DNA of 64,000 nt from Desulfobacterales bacterium (GTDB lineage Bacteria; Desulfobacterota; Desulfobacteria; Desulfobacterales; JALSRD01), in contig JALSRD010000106.1 in NCBI GenBank assembly GCA_026984935.1, positions 37,918-101,917 on the forward strand, read 5' to 3'. Positions 18,669-28,304 of this stretch are shown piece after piece (position 1 is the first letter of the stretch; every line of letters begins with the position of its first letter). A program made the position numbers and the translations under genes. A model generated the notes under the pieces. The model was not told the origin of the DNA. It searched no databases and saw only the letters and a program-made list of their open reading frames with translations.

Positions 18669-18708
18669 TCCGGTAAACCGTGATCGGCGTTGGTTTCGCT
18701 GCCGGGCG

Positions 18709-20736
18709 TCAACAGCGGTCGAAGTGCGAAAACTGCATGCTGAAGGTGCCGCGCCCCTGGGTTGCCGAGCGCAGCGCCGTGGAGTAGCCGAACATGCGCG
18801 CCAGTGGAACGGTGGCTTTAATCACCTGGCTGCCGCGGTGGTGCTCGATGGCCTCGATCTTGCCGTTGCGGGCGTTGAGTTCGCCGATAACGTCGCCCAT
18901 GAAGGCTTCCGGCACAAACACCTCGACCTTCATGATGGGATCGAGCAGAAATGGTTTGCCTGCGGCCAGCGCCTCTTTGGTCGCCATGGAGGCGCTGACC
19001 TTGTATGCCAGTTCGCTCCCCAGCGATTCACGATAGGCGCCCCCGACCAGAACGGCCTCGACGTCCACCACCGGATACCCCATCAGCGTACCGCTTTCCA
19101 GGGACTCCAGCACCCCCTCTTCAACAGCCGGGACAAAAGCCTGCGGGATGATGTCATCGGCGACTTGCGGCCGGAAAACATTCCCGCTGCTTCGCTGGCG
19201 GGGGCTCAAGCGCAACCGGACTTCGGCAAACATGTGGTGCCCGGCCACTTCGCGGTCAAACACCGCTGATCCCTCGCCGACCGATCCGATGGTTTCGCGG
19301 AAAACCACCTGGGGTTTGCCCACGTTGACCTGGGTGTTGAATTCGCGCTGCATGCGGCTGATGATCACTTCCAGGTGCAGTTCCCCCATGCCGGACAATA
19401 TGGCCTGCCCGGTGTCCTCGTCGTGGCGCAGGCGCAAGGTGGGGTCCTCGGCCATCAGCTTGTCCAGGACCTGGACCATCTTTTCCTGGTCCGCGTGGGT
19501 CTTGGGCTCCACGGCAACGGAAATGACGGGTTCGTAAACTTCTATTTTCTCCAGCAGCACCGGCTCGGCGGGATCGCAGAGCGTATCTCCGGTGGAAGAC
19601 TCCTTGAGGCCCACCACGCCCACGATGCTGCCCGCGCCGGCGCTGTCGATACGCTCTCTCTTGTTGGCATGCATGCGCAGAATGCGGGCGAGCTTTTCCT
19701 TCTTTTTCAGGCCCGGATTGTACACCGCCCCGCCCGCACGCAGCTGCCCGCGGTAGACTCTGACAAACGAGAGCCGGCGCCCCTCGACCATGGAAACCTT
19801 GAATATCAGTGCCGCCAGCGGGCCGTTGAGACGGGGTTCACAGGTCACCGTTGCCCCGCTTTCGGGATGCACACCCTGGATGGGCAGGATGTCCCGGGGG
19901 CTGGGCAGAAACTGCACGATGGCGTCCAGCAGCGGCTGGATGCCCTTGTTGCGCAGGGCCGATCCGCAAAGCACCGGCACGAGCTCCAGATCGATGGTTG
20001 CCCGGCGAATGACCTCGCAGATCTTGGCGCTTTCAACGGGGATCTCGGAGAGGTAGTCTTCCATGAGCTGGTCATCGAACTCGGCCAGCGTCTCCATGAG
20101 CTGTTCGCGGTAGGTATCGGCCGTCTGGCGATACTCGGCGGATATTTCCGTGCGGCTGAATTCGGCGCCCAGCGTACTTTCGTCCCAGGTGATCTGCTGC
20201 ATACCGATCAGGTCGATGATACCGCTGAAATTGTCCTCAGCGCCCACCGGCAGCTGCAAAATCAGCGGAACTGCCCCCAGCCGTTCGCGCAGCATGTCGA
20301 CCGTCCCGAAAAAATCGGCGCCCACGCGGTCCATTTTATTGACAAACGCGATCTTGGGCACCTTGTACTTGTCAGCCTGGCGCCAGACGGTTTCGGACTG
20401 TGGCTCAACCCCGCCGACGGCGCAGAATACACCGATGGCGCCGTCTAACACCCGCAGCGAACGTTCGACTTCGATGGTGAAATCCACGTGCCCCGGGGTG
20501 TCGATGATCTGGACCTGGCAGTTTTTCCAGAGGCAGCTGGTGACGGCCGAAGTGATGGTGATCCCACGCTCCTGCTCGTCGGCCATCCAGTCCATGACAG
20601 CTTCACCGTCATGCACTTCACCCATTTTGTGGGACCGCCCGGTATAGTACAGGATCCTCTCGGTGACGGTGGTCTTGCCAGCGTCAATGTGGGCGATAAT
20701 GCCGATATTGCGAATATTTTGAATAGTTGATTTCAT
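18709..20736 (-). CDS. elongation factor G paralogue
   Basis: This 675-aa translational GTPase has G1 [10 protein letters not shown]3 DTPGHVDF and G4 NKMD, then EF-G domains II-V ([36 protein letters not shown]). EF-G drives translocation or, with RRF, ribosome recycling. It stands apart from the ribosomal-protein str operon and carries [10 protein letters not shown] where classical EF-G has SAATTCFW, so I read it as a second EF-G form. Its ATG overlaps the stop of the GerMN gene by four bases. Confidence 0.92.
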   Translation of the reverse strand: MKSTIQNIRNIGIIAHIDAGKTTVTERILYYTGRSHKMGEVHDGEAVMDWMADEQERGITITSAVTSCLWKNCQVQIIDTPGHVDFTIEVERSLRVLDGAIGVFCAVGGVEPQSETVWRQADKYKVPKIAFVNKMDRVGADFFGTVDMLRERLGAVPLILQLPVGAEDNFSGIIDLIGMQQITWDESTLGAEFSRTEISAEYRQTADTYREQLMETLAEFDDQLMEDYLSEIPVESAKICEVIRRATIDLELVPVLCGSALRNKGIQPLLDAIVQFLPSPRDILPIQGVHPESGATVTCEPRLNGPLAALIFKVSMVEGRRLSFVRVYRGQLRAGGAVYNPGLKKKEKLARILRMHANKRERIDSAGAGSIVGVVGLKESSTGDTLCDPAEPVLLEKIEVYEPVISVAVEPKTHADQEKMVQVLDKLMAEDPTLRLRHDEDTGQAILSGMGELHLEVIISRMQREFNTQVNVGKPQVVFRETIGSVGEGSAVFDREVAGHHMFAEVRLRLSPRQRSSGNVFRPQVADDIIPQAFVPAVEEGVLESLESGTLMGYPVVDVEAVLVGGAYRESLGSELAYKVSASMATKEALAAGKPFLLDPIMKVEVFVPEAFMGDVIGELNARNGKIEAIEHHRGSQVIKATVPLARMFGYSTALRSATQGRGTFSMQFSHFDRC

Positions 20737-21296
20737 CTCACCAGCAGCATGTCGGCGGCAAAAGGCCGGCTCAGGTCGATGTGACCGGCCAGCGTGACCG
20801 CCTCGCTTCCGTCGACCAGCAGGGTTACCGTCTCCACCTGGCCGATATTGAAAACCAGCGAGTCGACGATGGAAAAAACCGCCAGCAGTTCGGTCCGGCC
20901 GCCCCCCGGGAAATGCGCACGCAGGTCCGCGGAAAGATCCACCACCGCACGGTGGCCGTAGATGAAAAAAGCCCGCAGGGCCGTGCCGGCCGGCAGCGTG
21001 GGCAGCAAATCGCCGTGCGGCCCGGCGATGAGCGCCTGGACGATGGCACGGCCAAAAGCCGCCGCATCGCGGGGACGGTCGGTTACGCGCCTTTCGGCGT
21101 GCAAAAAACGATCCGTCCGGTCGGCAAAATACAGGTACAGCGGCAGATCTGGGCGCTGCACCCCATCCGCGGCATGCTGCCCGACGGAAGTGTTGCCACT
21201 TTCAGACGCCCGCACGGACAACACATAACCGCCCAGTGTCCAGAACAACACCAAAATCGCGCATCCGCCAGCAGCGACGGCAGCGGGCCGTATCAT
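20733..21296 (-). CDS. GerMN-domain membrane-anchored protein
   Basis: This is a protein of about 187 aa with one N-terminal transmembrane helix ([24 protein letters not shown]) and an extracytoplasmic GerMN domain ([74 protein letters not shown]). GerMN was first found in spore germination protein GerM but is common in non-sporulating bacteria. The start is uncertain: ATG 21296 is favoured, GTG 21305 is possible. It is translationally coupled to the EF-G gene, which is an odd pairing. Confidence 0.85.
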   Translation of the reverse strand: MIRPAAVAAGGCAILVLFWTLGGYVLSVRASESGNTSVGQHAADGVQRPDLPLYLYFADRTDRFLHAERRVTDRPRDAAAFGRAIVQALIAGPHGDLLPTLPAGTALRAFFIYGHRAVVDLSADLRAHFPGGGRTELLAVFSIVDSLVFNIGQVETVTLLVDGSEAVTLAGHIDLSRPFAADMLLVR

Positions 21297-21362
21297 ACGA
21301 TGCACGTACAAAGCGCTTTCCCCCGGCACAGCGGCCGCTCTTCCACGGTGGGCCCAAAAGAC

Positions 21363-21384
21363 GCGGGCATCTGTTTATGCCCGC
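21363..21384. other. perfect 8-bp inverted repeat
   Basis: GCGGGCAT and ATGCCCGC flank a six-base loop in the divergent gap between the GerMN and GDPD genes. No T-run follows on either strand, so it is more likely an RNA hairpin or protein site than a terminator. The rest of 21297-21586 shows no gene. Confidence 0.35.
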
Positions 21385-21531
21385 CACAGCAACTCGGCAT
21401 CGCTGTCGGTGCGGCTGTCTGCCGGGTCCGGCGGTGAAAACAGCAGCGGGCCGGCGCCAGCCGGACCACAGGTTTATGGGAATACGCCTGCGATGTCAAG
21501 CAAAGATGGAAATGCCCGACCTGCATGCAGA

Positions 21532-21560
21532 TTGACGCTCAGAGTTTCAGGCACTACATT
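21532..21560 (+). promoter_or_regulatory. sigma-70-type promoter before the GDPD gene
   Basis: TTGACG at 21532-21537 and TACATT at 21555-21560 are 17 bp apart. The site is followed within about 25 bp by the ribosome-binding site GGGAGG and the GDPD start. Confidence 0.55.
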
Positions 21561-21586
21561 CAAAGCGCAGGGAGGTGATGGGTGCA

Positions 21587-22390
21587 ATGACCCGACACAA
21601 TGTGCACGAAAGGCTCTTTTTCGAACTTGCCGACCGCTTGGTCAAGATGCGGCGCCAGCCGGAACCCGCGCCACAGGCCCTGCGGGCTTGCCGCATCGTG
21701 GCGCACCGCGGCGAACATGACAACCGACACGTTCTTGAAAATACAATGGAAGCGTTTAAGCGGGCGGCAGACGCGGGCGTCTGGGGTCTCGAATTCGACC
21801 TGCGCTGGACAAAAGACCTGGTGCCGGTGGTCTTTCATGATGCGGACATGCTGCGGCTGTTCGGACGTCCTGTCCGTGTGCGCGATCTGCGCTTTCGGCG
21901 CCTGCGCACCGAGTTCCCGCTGGTACCGACGCTGGATGAGGTGCGCACGCATTTCGGCGGCCGCTGCCATCTGATGGTGGAGGTCAAAGCGGGCACATTT
22001 CGCGACCCTGTCCGCCAGGCGGAGATTCTGGCCGGGCACTTTACATCCCTTACGCCGGCGGTGGATTTCCATTTCATTTCACTGGACCCGCGGGAATTCG
22101 GCGCCGTCGGTTTTGTACCCCCGTCAGCCCTGCTTCCCATCGCGCGAACCAACGTGCGCCGCCTGGAGGCCCTGTGCCTGAAAAAAAATTACGGCGGACT
22201 CAACGGGCACTACCTGCTGATGGGCCGCGCGCTTCTGCGGCGCCTGCACGCCGCCGGCATGGCCGCCGGCACCGGTTTTGCCGGTTCCCGGAACTGCCTC
22301 TTTCGCGAGATCAACCGGGGGGTCGACTGGATTTTCTCGGACGCCGCCGCCACGCTGCAGCGGATCTGCAACATGGCTGGCACGACATAG
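21587..22390 (+). CDS. glycerophosphodiester phosphodiesterase
   Basis: This enzyme hydrolyses glycerophosphodiesters to glycerol-3-phosphate and an alcohol. The protein of about 267 aa has the GDPD TIM-barrel signature: VAHRGEHDNRHVLENTMEAFKRAADAGVWGLEFDLRWTKD (catalytic His and metal-binding Glu/Asp), VPVVFHD, LMVEVKAG and, at the end, FREINRGVDWIFSDAAATL. I chose the ATG at 21587, about 10 bases after GGGAGG; GTG 21575 and ATG 21578 are also in frame. There is no signal peptide, so it is probably cytosolic. Confidence 0.9.
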   Translation: MTRHNVHERLFFELADRLVKMRRQPEPAPQALRACRIVAHRGEHDNRHVLENTMEAFKRAADAGVWGLEFDLRWTKDLVPVVFHDADMLRLFGRPVRVRDLRFRRLRTEFPLVPTLDEVRTHFGGRCHLMVEVKAGTFRDPVRQAEILAGHFTSLTPAVDFHFISLDPREFGAVGFVPPSALLPIARTNVRRLEALCLKKNYGGLNGHYLLMGRALLRRLHAAGMAAGTGFAGSRNCLFREINRGVDWIFSDAAATLQRICNMAGTT

Positions 22391-22403
22391 ACAGCGGCAT
22401 CCG

Positions 22404-23759
22404 TCAAACCGCTGGTGGTGCACCTGACGTCGTAAGTTCGGCGGCTTCGGCGCGGCCCCGCCGTTCATCGACAAAGCAGAGCAGCACGGCGCCTGCCAGA
22501 AAGAGCAAAAGCACCGAGGCAATGCCCCAGCGTGCGGCCAGATGCGCCGTCTGCCGGATCTGGGCGGGGCCGGCCGCCGGTGGCAGCAACAGCCGGCTGA
22601 CCCCCAGGCTGACCCCACCCACCAGCACCGGCCCGATGATGGCGGCAAACTTGCCGAACATGTTGTAAAACCCGTAAAACTGGGCCGCCTGGCGCGCAGG
22701 AATCAGGCGCGCGTAAAAAGAGCGGCTGAGGGCCTGGATGCCGCCCTGGACCGTTCCGATGGCCAGGGCCAGAACAAAAAACTCCCCGCGGCGGGTCATC
22801 AGGCTGGCCGCCAGGGTTACCGCGCTGTAGATGCCGATGGCCAGGAAAATCGATTTGCGCACGCCCCAGCGGGATCCCAGCCGGCCGAAGAGCAGGGCCG
22901 CCGGGAAACCGACGAACTGCACGATCAGCAGGGCCACGATCATGCTGCCAGCATCGAATCCGATGGATATACCGTAATCCAGCGCCATGCGAATGACCGT
23001 GCCGACCCCGTCGATATAAAACCAGTAGGCCAGCAGGAAAAGCGAAAGGGTTTTTAAATGCCGAACCTGCCTGAAGGTGGCCGCCAGCTGTGAAAAACCG
23101 GCGTGCACCAGCCGCGGCGGGCGGCGGGCAACACCCACCGGACGGTCTTCGGGCACCCAGAAAAACGTAAAAAGCGTGAATCCTCCCCACCAGGCGGCCA
23201 CCGAGACAAAACTGAAACGGATGGCGCCGGCGGCATCTGAAAAACCGAGCGCCGACGGGTGCATCACCAGGGCCACATCGGCCAGAAAAAGCAGGCCGCC
23301 GCCCAAATATCCCATGGCATACCCCAGGCTGGAGACCCGATCCAGGCTCTTTTCGCCGGCCACGAAGGGCAACAGGGCATCGTAAAAGATGTTGGCCCCG
23401 GAAAACCCGATGACGGCTGCCGCGTAAATCAGCACGGCCCACAGCCAGTGGCCGCGCCCCACCCCCGCCAAAAGGCCCGTCGCCAGCACACCCCAGCAGG
23501 CGAAAAACAGGAGAAAACCTTTTTTCTTGGAGCCCTGATCGGCCAGCGCCCCCAGCACCGGCGCCATCACGGCCACACACAGGCTGGCAATGGAATTGGC
23601 AAGCCCGAGCCGGGCCGTACTGAGGTTGACGTCGGTGCCGTAGTTCCAGAACTGTTTGAAAAAAATCGGGAAAAAGCCGGCCATCACGACCGTGGCAAAG
23701 GCCGAATTGGCCCAGTCGTACATGGCCCAACCCCAGATGGGGCGGTCAATTTTCGACAT
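22404..23759 (-). CDS. UMF1/Atg22-type MFS transporter
   Basis: This 451-aa protein has about 12 transmembrane helices. It starts MSKIDRPIWGWAMYDWANSAFATVVMAGFFPIFF, the signature of the UMF1 family, which is related to yeast Atg22 vacuolar effluxers. Bacterial members are uncharacterised exporters. The gene converges on GDPD with 13 bp between stops and diverges from the L,D-transpeptidase gene. Confidence 0.87.
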   Translation of the reverse strand: MSKIDRPIWGWAMYDWANSAFATVVMAGFFPIFFKQFWNYGTDVNLSTARLGLANSIASLCVAVMAPVLGALADQGSKKKGFLLFFACWGVLATGLLAGVGRGHWLWAVLIYAAAVIGFSGANIFYDALLPFVAGEKSLDRVSSLGYAMGYLGGGLLFLADVALVMHPSALGFSDAAGAIRFSFVSVAAWWGGFTLFTFFWVPEDRPVGVARRPPRLVHAGFSQLAATFRQVRHLKTLSLFLLAYWFYIDGVGTVIRMALDYGISIGFDAGSMIVALLIVQFVGFPAALLFGRLGSRWGVRKSIFLAIGIYSAVTLAASLMTRRGEFFVLALAIGTVQGGIQALSRSFYARLIPARQAAQFYGFYNMFGKFAAIIGPVLVGGVSLGVSRLLLPPAAGPAQIRQTAHLAARWGIASVLLLFLAGAVLLCFVDERRGRAEAAELTTSGAPPAV

Positions 23760-23810
23760 GCCGCTTTCCGACGGTGGCGATGTTCCCCGATGCATGGCCA
23801 GGATTAAAAC

Positions 23811-23840
23811 TTGACAGGGTGCTTACTGTTTACCTACGAA
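23811..23840 (+). promoter_or_regulatory. candidate promoter before the L,D-transpeptidase gene
   Basis: TTGACA at 23811-23816 is followed after 18 bp by TACGAA at 23835-23840. The -35 is perfect and the -10 is weak. It lies 45-70 bp upstream of the chosen start codon. Confidence 0.4.
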
Positions 23841-23884
23841 CGGTTGAATCCCATCGGCCGCTGGTCGGCCGCCTGAAGAAAGCG

Positions 23885-25621
23885 ATGATCTGCATGGTTT
23901 TTAAAAAAGCAGCCGCGGCCGCAACCCGGCGTTTCTCACCGCACCTCCAGCGGCGATGGACGGCCAGTTGGATCGCCCTTAGCGCGGTGCTGATGCTAAC
24001 GGTGCTGCCGGCCCCGGCGGCAAACCCCGCCGACCCCGTTGCGGGCTTGCTGCGCAGCAAGATCGAACAGCGCCGGCAACGGCATGCCTTTGTCTGCCAG
24101 GGGGAGATTCTCTGCGGCCTGGCCGTCATCCCGGCATTTTATGCCCGGCGTCATTACCTGCCGGCCTGGAGCCATGCGGGCCGGGTGCTGCCGGCGGCAG
24201 GCGAGCTTCTGAAGACTCTGGAACAGGCGTCGCAGGAGGGTCTCCGGCCCGCCGATTACCATCTGCACAAAATCAAGGCGCTGCTGGCCGATCTGGAGTC
24301 CCCGCCTCCGGGGGCTTCGCCCCCACCCGCCGCATGGGCGGACCTGGACCTGCTGCTCACGGACAGCTTCCTGCTGTATGCCGCCCACCTGACGGCCGGC
24401 CGTGTCAATCCCGAGACCTACGACCCGCAGTGGCTGGCCTTCAGCCCATCCGTTGATCTGGGAACCACCCTGAGCGCCGCACTGCGGTCGGGCAGCATTG
24501 CCGCCGGTCTGCGGCAGCTGGCACCGCCGCAACCCGGCTACACGCGCCTGAAAAATGCGCTGCAGCACTACCGGCAACTGGCCGCGGTCGGGGGTTGGCC
24601 GACGCTGCCGGCGGGCACGCGCCTCGGTCGAAACGACTGCGACGCACGGGTCCTGCTGCTGCGCCGGCGGCTGGCATCAAGCGGCGATCTGGCACCCGGC
24701 CGGGCTGACCCGGCCAACGAATGTTTCGATGCCCCGCTGGAAAGCGCGCTGATCGCCTATCAGCAGCGCAACCATCTGAAACCGGACGGTATCCTGGGGC
24801 CCGACACCCTGCGGGCGCTGAACGTCCCGCTAAAAAACCGCATCCGGCAGATCGTCATCAACCTCGAACGCTGGCGCTGGATTCCACGGGATCTCGGCCG
24901 CCGTCACATCCTGGTCGACATCGCCGATTTTCATCTGGCGCTTGTTGAGCGCGGGCAGGCGCTTCTCGGCATGCGTATTGTCGTGGGCCGATCCTACCGG
25001 CGTACACCGGTTTTCAGCAGCAAAATCACTTACCTGGTACTCAACCCGTACTGGAACGTTCCACGCCGCCTGGCCAGCAAAGACATCCTCCCCAGGGTTC
25101 TGGCAGATCCGCTTTATCTCAAGCAGCAGAAAATCCGCATTTTTGAAAACTGGCGCGCCGATGCCCGCGAGATCGACGCGCATACCATCGACTGGAAGCA
25201 CCTTAAAGGGCATCGCTTCCCCTACCGGATGCGGCAGGATCCCGGCCCCCAGAACGCCCTGGGCCGCATAAAGTTCATGTTCCCCAACCGTTTTTCGGTG
25301 TACCTGCACGACACGCCGCACCGCGAACTTTTTGCGCACTTTCAGCGGGATTTCAGTTCGGGATGCATCCGCGTCCAGCGGCCTGTATCGCTGGCCGTCG
25401 AACTGTTGAAGTACAATGCGGGATGGGACAGGGCCAAAATCAGCGCACGCATCGCCAGCGGGCAGCGCCGGGTCGTCGTGCTGAAAAAGCCGATCCGTAT
25501 TCACCTGCTCTACCGGACCGCCTGGGTGGACGCGAGCGCAAAACTGCACTTCAGGCCCGACATCTACGGGCGTGACCGCCTGCTGGAAAAAGCGCTGCTG
25601 GCAAAACCCCCTGCCGGATAG
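23885..25621 (+). CDS. L,D-transpeptidase of the YcbB/LdtD family
   Basis: This 578-aa periplasmic enzyme would form 3-3 cross-links in peptidoglycan. After a positively charged start and one hydrophobic helix (SWIALSAVLMLTVLPAPAA) come the LdtD scaffold domain (YARRHYLPAWSHAGR, TYDPQWLAF), a peptidoglycan-binding module (DGILGPDTLRALNVPLKNRIRQIVINLERWRW) and the YkuD catalytic domain ending with the active cysteine in HFQRDFSSGCIRVQRP. The frame is open upstream into the MFS start, so I placed the start at ATG 23885. It converges on a YcbK-like gene, as ycbB and ycbK are neighbours in E. coli. Confidence 0.92.
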   Translation: MICMVFKKAAAAATRRFSPHLQRRWTASWIALSAVLMLTVLPAPAANPADPVAGLLRSKIEQRRQRHAFVCQGEILCGLAVIPAFYARRHYLPAWSHAGRVLPAAGELLKTLEQASQEGLRPADYHLHKIKALLADLESPPPGASPPPAAWADLDLLLTDSFLLYAAHLTAGRVNPETYDPQWLAFSPSVDLGTTLSAALRSGSIAAGLRQLAPPQPGYTRLKNALQHYRQLAAVGGWPTLPAGTRLGRNDCDARVLLLRRRLASSGDLAPGRADPANECFDAPLESALIAYQQRNHLKPDGILGPDTLRALNVPLKNRIRQIVINLERWRWIPRDLGRRHILVDIADFHLALVERGQALLGMRIVVGRSYRRTPVFSSKITYLVLNPYWNVPRRLASKDILPRVLADPLYLKQQKIRIFENWRADAREIDAHTIDWKHLKGHRFPYRMRQDPGPQNALGRIKFMFPNRFSVYLHDTPHRELFAHFQRDFSSGCIRVQRPVSLAVELLKYNAGWDRAKISARIASGQRRVVVLKKPIRIHLLYRTAWVDASAKLHFRPDIYGRDRLLEKALLAKPPAG

Positions 25622-25632
25622 ACGGACCCTGC

Positions 25633-26211
25633 CTACCAGTGGCGCAGCGGACCGGTGTCGATATGCACAAAACCGGATTTCGGATAGTAGCCGACCCCGC
25701 CGGCACGCAGGCTGAGTGCCAGCCGCCGCAGTTTGTCCAGCGGATAGTGCGGCAGGTAGATGTCGATGGCCCGGCCGTACATGTGGTAGCTGTTGCGGGC
25801 CACGTGCCGGCTCCTTTTCCGGAGCATGGCATTGGTGGCCGGTGAACGGTACCCCGAAATGACGTGGAAGGTGCAGTCATGCCCGCTCTTGCCGGACAAC
25901 CGGCAGAGGCAGTCCAACAGGTTCGGATCGATGGCCCTGACCTCCCCGGTACGGTAGTCCCGCAGCATGTGGTTGATCTCGGACAGGGCGTCTTCGAGGT
26001 ACCGGCCCCGGCGGCAGTAACGCACCTGCAGCTTCTCGCCGGTGTGCACATTGTATAAGGAGAGATGCCGCGTGCCGGGCAGAGTCGGGCGCAAGGCCGC
26101 CAGGGCCGGTGATGCACCCAGCAGACAGCAGGCGGCGCCGGCGCCCGTCTTGAGGAAACAGCGGCGGCTGATCCTGCGAAAGGGCCGTGAATTCGCATGC
26201 GTTGTAGGCAA
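25633..26211 (-). CDS. YcbK-like DUF882 / M15-type murein peptidase
   Basis: This 192-aa protein carries a Tat-type signal (SRRCFLKTGAGAACCLLGASPALAA). Its DUF882 domain has the zinc and catalytic residues of the M15 group: FHVISGYRSPATN, SYHMYGRAIDIYLP and GFVHIDTGPLRHW. E. coli YcbK (MepK) cleaves 3-3 cross-links, and pairing with the LdtD-like gene opposite fits that job. The start is probably a TTG at 26211. The gene has its own strong promoter at 26282-26310. Confidence 0.9.
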   Translation of the reverse strand: MPTTHANSRPFRRISRRCFLKTGAGAACCLLGASPALAALRPTLPGTRHLSLYNVHTGEKLQVRYCRRGRYLEDALSEINHMLRDYRTGEVRAIDPNLLDCLCRLSGKSGHDCTFHVISGYRSPATNAMLRKRSRHVARNSYHMYGRAIDIYLPHYPLDKLRRLALSLRAGGVGYYPKSGFVHIDTGPLRHW

Positions 26212-26255
26212 TATGCAACTGTCCTTTCAGCACTCGGAGTTTGGGGACCACTTGC

Positions 26256-26271
26256 GGTTGACAGGTCAACC
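26256..26271. promoter_or_regulatory. palindromic candidate operator
   Basis: GGTTGAC-AG-GTCAACC is a perfect 7-bp inverted repeat with a 2-bp centre. It lies just downstream of the -10 of the minus-strand promoter of the ycbK-like gene, at about +4 to +19, where a bound repressor would block transcription. No regulator gene is adjacent. Confidence 0.4.
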
Positions 26272-26281
26272 GGGAAAGTCG

Positions 26282-26310
26282 AACATAGACAATCGTTCCC
26301 GCTGTGTCAA
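26282..26310 (-). promoter_or_regulatory. strong sigma-70-type promoter of the ycbK-like gene
   Basis: On the minus strand TTGACA (26305-26310) and TATGTT (26282-26287) are 17 bp apart. Transcription would start near 26275, about 65 bases before the TTG start codon. Confidence 0.65.
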
Positions 26311-26430
26311 GAGCTGTCGGCCGGCCATTGCAGGCTCCACGCCTGTCGCTCTTGCCGACAGCGGGTGTTTCAAGGCGATATGAAAAGCGGTGTTGCACCG
26401 AAAATACAGCCTGTGCGCCCCAGGGTGCAT

Positions 26431-26459
26431 TTGACAGCCCGACGGACGGACGCTATGCT
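26431..26459 (+). promoter_or_regulatory. strong sigma-70-type promoter of the ubiB-like gene
   Basis: TTGACA at 26431-26436 and TATGCT at 26454-26459 are 17 bp apart. It lies inside the upstream extension of the ubiB open frame, which argues that the real start is downstream, at GTG 26526. The gap 26212-26525 holds this promoter, the ycbK promoter and the palindrome, and no gene. Confidence 0.65.
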
Positions 26460-26525
26460 TATAACAGGCCAATTGCAGCCCGCACCCTTGCCATAACCCG
26501 CATCCCTGCATGGTGGATTCCGGCC

Positions 26526-28304
26526 GTGACCAACCCCGAGCATGCGCAAACAAACGATTCGGTACCCGTCCCGCCATGCCCGGCCGGCGGCACCCCGGTG
26601 TCTTCGGCCGCGATCAATGCCCGCTACCGGAAAATCCGGTGCTTCTTCGCACGCGTGTTTGTCCATTTCATCTGGTGGGACTTGATTATGGCCCTGCCCC
26701 TGCTGCGCTGGCTGCGCCCGAAGCCGCTGGGCCGCTGGCGCCGCATTGCGCGGCGCTACCGCCGTCTGGCCCTGGAAATGGGGGGTGTGCTCATCAAACT
26801 GGGGCAGTTTTTAAGTGTGCGCTTCGATATCCTGCCGGCGGCCGTTATCGAAGAGCTCGCCGGACTGCAGGACGAGGTGGCTCCCGTGCCGCTGGAGCGG
26901 ATCGTGGCCCGCATCGAACAGTCATTCGGCACGCCGCTGGAGCGGCAGTTTGCGTGGCTGTCGCCCCGGGCCATCGGTTCAGCATCGCTGGCCCAGGCGC
27001 ACCTGGCCCGCACCACGGACGGCACACAGCTGGTTTTAAAGGTTCTGCGGCCGGGCATCGAACAGTGCGTGGAAACCGATCTCAAGGCCATCGCGCGGGC
27101 TTTCAGGTGGCTGAAGCTCTACAAACCGGTGCGCACGCGTGTCGACCTGGACTGGCTGCTGGATGAATTCCAGAGCGTCACCCGCCGGGAACTGGATATG
27201 CTCGCCGAAGGCCGCCATGCCGAACGCCTGGCCCGGGACCTCGTCCATACGGCCGCGGTCTACATCCCGCGGGTCTACTGGAAATACAGCACCAGGCAGG
27301 TGCTGGCGCTGGAAGATGTAACCAGCATCCGCATCACGGACACCGATGCCGTCGAACAGGCCGGCATTTGCCGCAGCGACGTTGCGCGCACACTCTACCG
27401 CATCTACATGCGGCAGGTCTTTGAAACCTGGTTCGTGCATGTGGACCCGCATCCCGGCAACCTGTTTGTCAAACCGCTGCCGCCTGTAGACGCAGGCACA
27501 GGCAAGCAGGCGCCGCACGGCGCCGCGGGCCAGGCGCCCGGACTCTCGGGCCGCGCCTTCCAGATCGCCTTCGTTGATTTCGGCATGGTGGCCGAGATCC
27601 CCGAACGGCTGCGCGCCGCCCTGCGGGAATATGCCATTGGCATCGGCACACAGGATGCCGCCAAGATCGTGCAGGCCTACCGGCACGCCGGGGTGCTGCT
27701 GGAAGGGGCCGACCTGAAGCGCATCGAGGAAGCCCACGCAGCGCTCTTCGAGCGTTTCTGGGGTGTGCGCGTCGGTCAGTTCCGGCAGGTGGCAGCCCGG
27801 GAGGCACGCCATTTCCTGCACGAGTACCGGGATGTCATTTTGAAAGCGCCCTTTCAGTTCCAGGCCGATATGCTTTTCGTGGTGCGGGCGGTGGCCATGC
27901 TGGCCGGGCTGGCCACACGCATCGACCCCGATTTCGACCCCTGGGCGAACACCATCCCCTATGCCGAGCGCTTTGCCCGTCAGGAGCTACGGCGCAGCGC
28001 GCGCGACTGGCTCAGGGGCATCGAATCCCTGGGGCGGCAGATTTTCACGCTGCCGGAACGCGTCGACCGGGTGCTGAGCCGCGCCGAACACGGCATGCTG
28101 GCCGTGCGCACGGTTCCCGACCCCTCCACGCGACGGCTGCTGGAGCACCTGGAGAGCCAGCTCCGCCGTCTCGCCTGGAGCGTTGCGGCCAGCGGTCTGC
28201 TGGTAGCCGGCGCCATCCTCTACAGCCGGGGCCGGCATGCGCCTTTCGGCCTGGTACTGCTGGCCGCCGCCTTGGGCGCGTTTTTAGCCGCCTTTCGAAA
28301 ATAA
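26526..28304 (+). CDS. UbiB/ABC1-family atypical kinase
   Basis: UbiB-family proteins are membrane-associated ATPases/kinases needed for quinone and other isoprenoid lipid metabolism. The 592-aa protein shows the KxGQ motif (GVLIKLGQFLSVRFDILP, about residue 85-100), the Ala-rich loop AIGSASLAQAHLA, the lysine of VLKVLRPGIE, WFVHVDPHPGNLF near 306 and FVDFGMVAEIPERLR near 350. Two C-terminal membrane helices follow (WSVAASGLLVAGAILY, FGLVLLAAALGAFLA). GTG 26526 is chosen because a promoter overlaps the longer frame and GGTGGA precedes the GTG. Confidence 0.9.
   Translation: MTNPEHAQTNDSVPVPPCPAGGTPVSSAAINARYRKIRCFFARVFVHFIWWDLIMALPLLRWLRPKPLGRWRRIARRYRRLALEMGGVLIKLGQFLSVRFDILPAAVIEELAGLQDEVAPVPLERIVARIEQSFGTPLERQFAWLSPRAIGSASLAQAHLARTTDGTQLVLKVLRPGIEQCVETDLKAIARAFRWLKLYKPVRTRVDLDWLLDEFQSVTRRELDMLAEGRHAERLARDLVHTAAVYIPRVYWKYSTRQVLALEDVTSIRITDTDAVEQAGICRSDVARTLYRIYMRQVFETWFVHVDPHPGNLFVKPLPPVDAGTGKQAPHGAAGQAPGLSGRAFQIAFVDFGMVAEIPERLRAALREYAIGIGTQDAAKIVQAYRHAGVLLEGADLKRIEEAHAALFERFWGVRVGQFRQVAAREARHFLHEYRDVILKAPFQFQADMLFVVRAVAMLAGLATRIDPDFDPWANTIPYAERFARQELRRSARDWLRGIESLGRQIFTLPERVDRVLSRAEHGMLAVRTVPDPSTRRLLEHLESQLRRLAWSVAASGLLVAGAILYSRGRHAPFGLVLLAAALGAFLAAFRK

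Noticed and set aside
22465..23730. 421-codon frame overlapping the UMF1-type transporter in another frame
   Set aside because: It lacks any domain, has a shadow-like composition, and the other frame has a full transporter.
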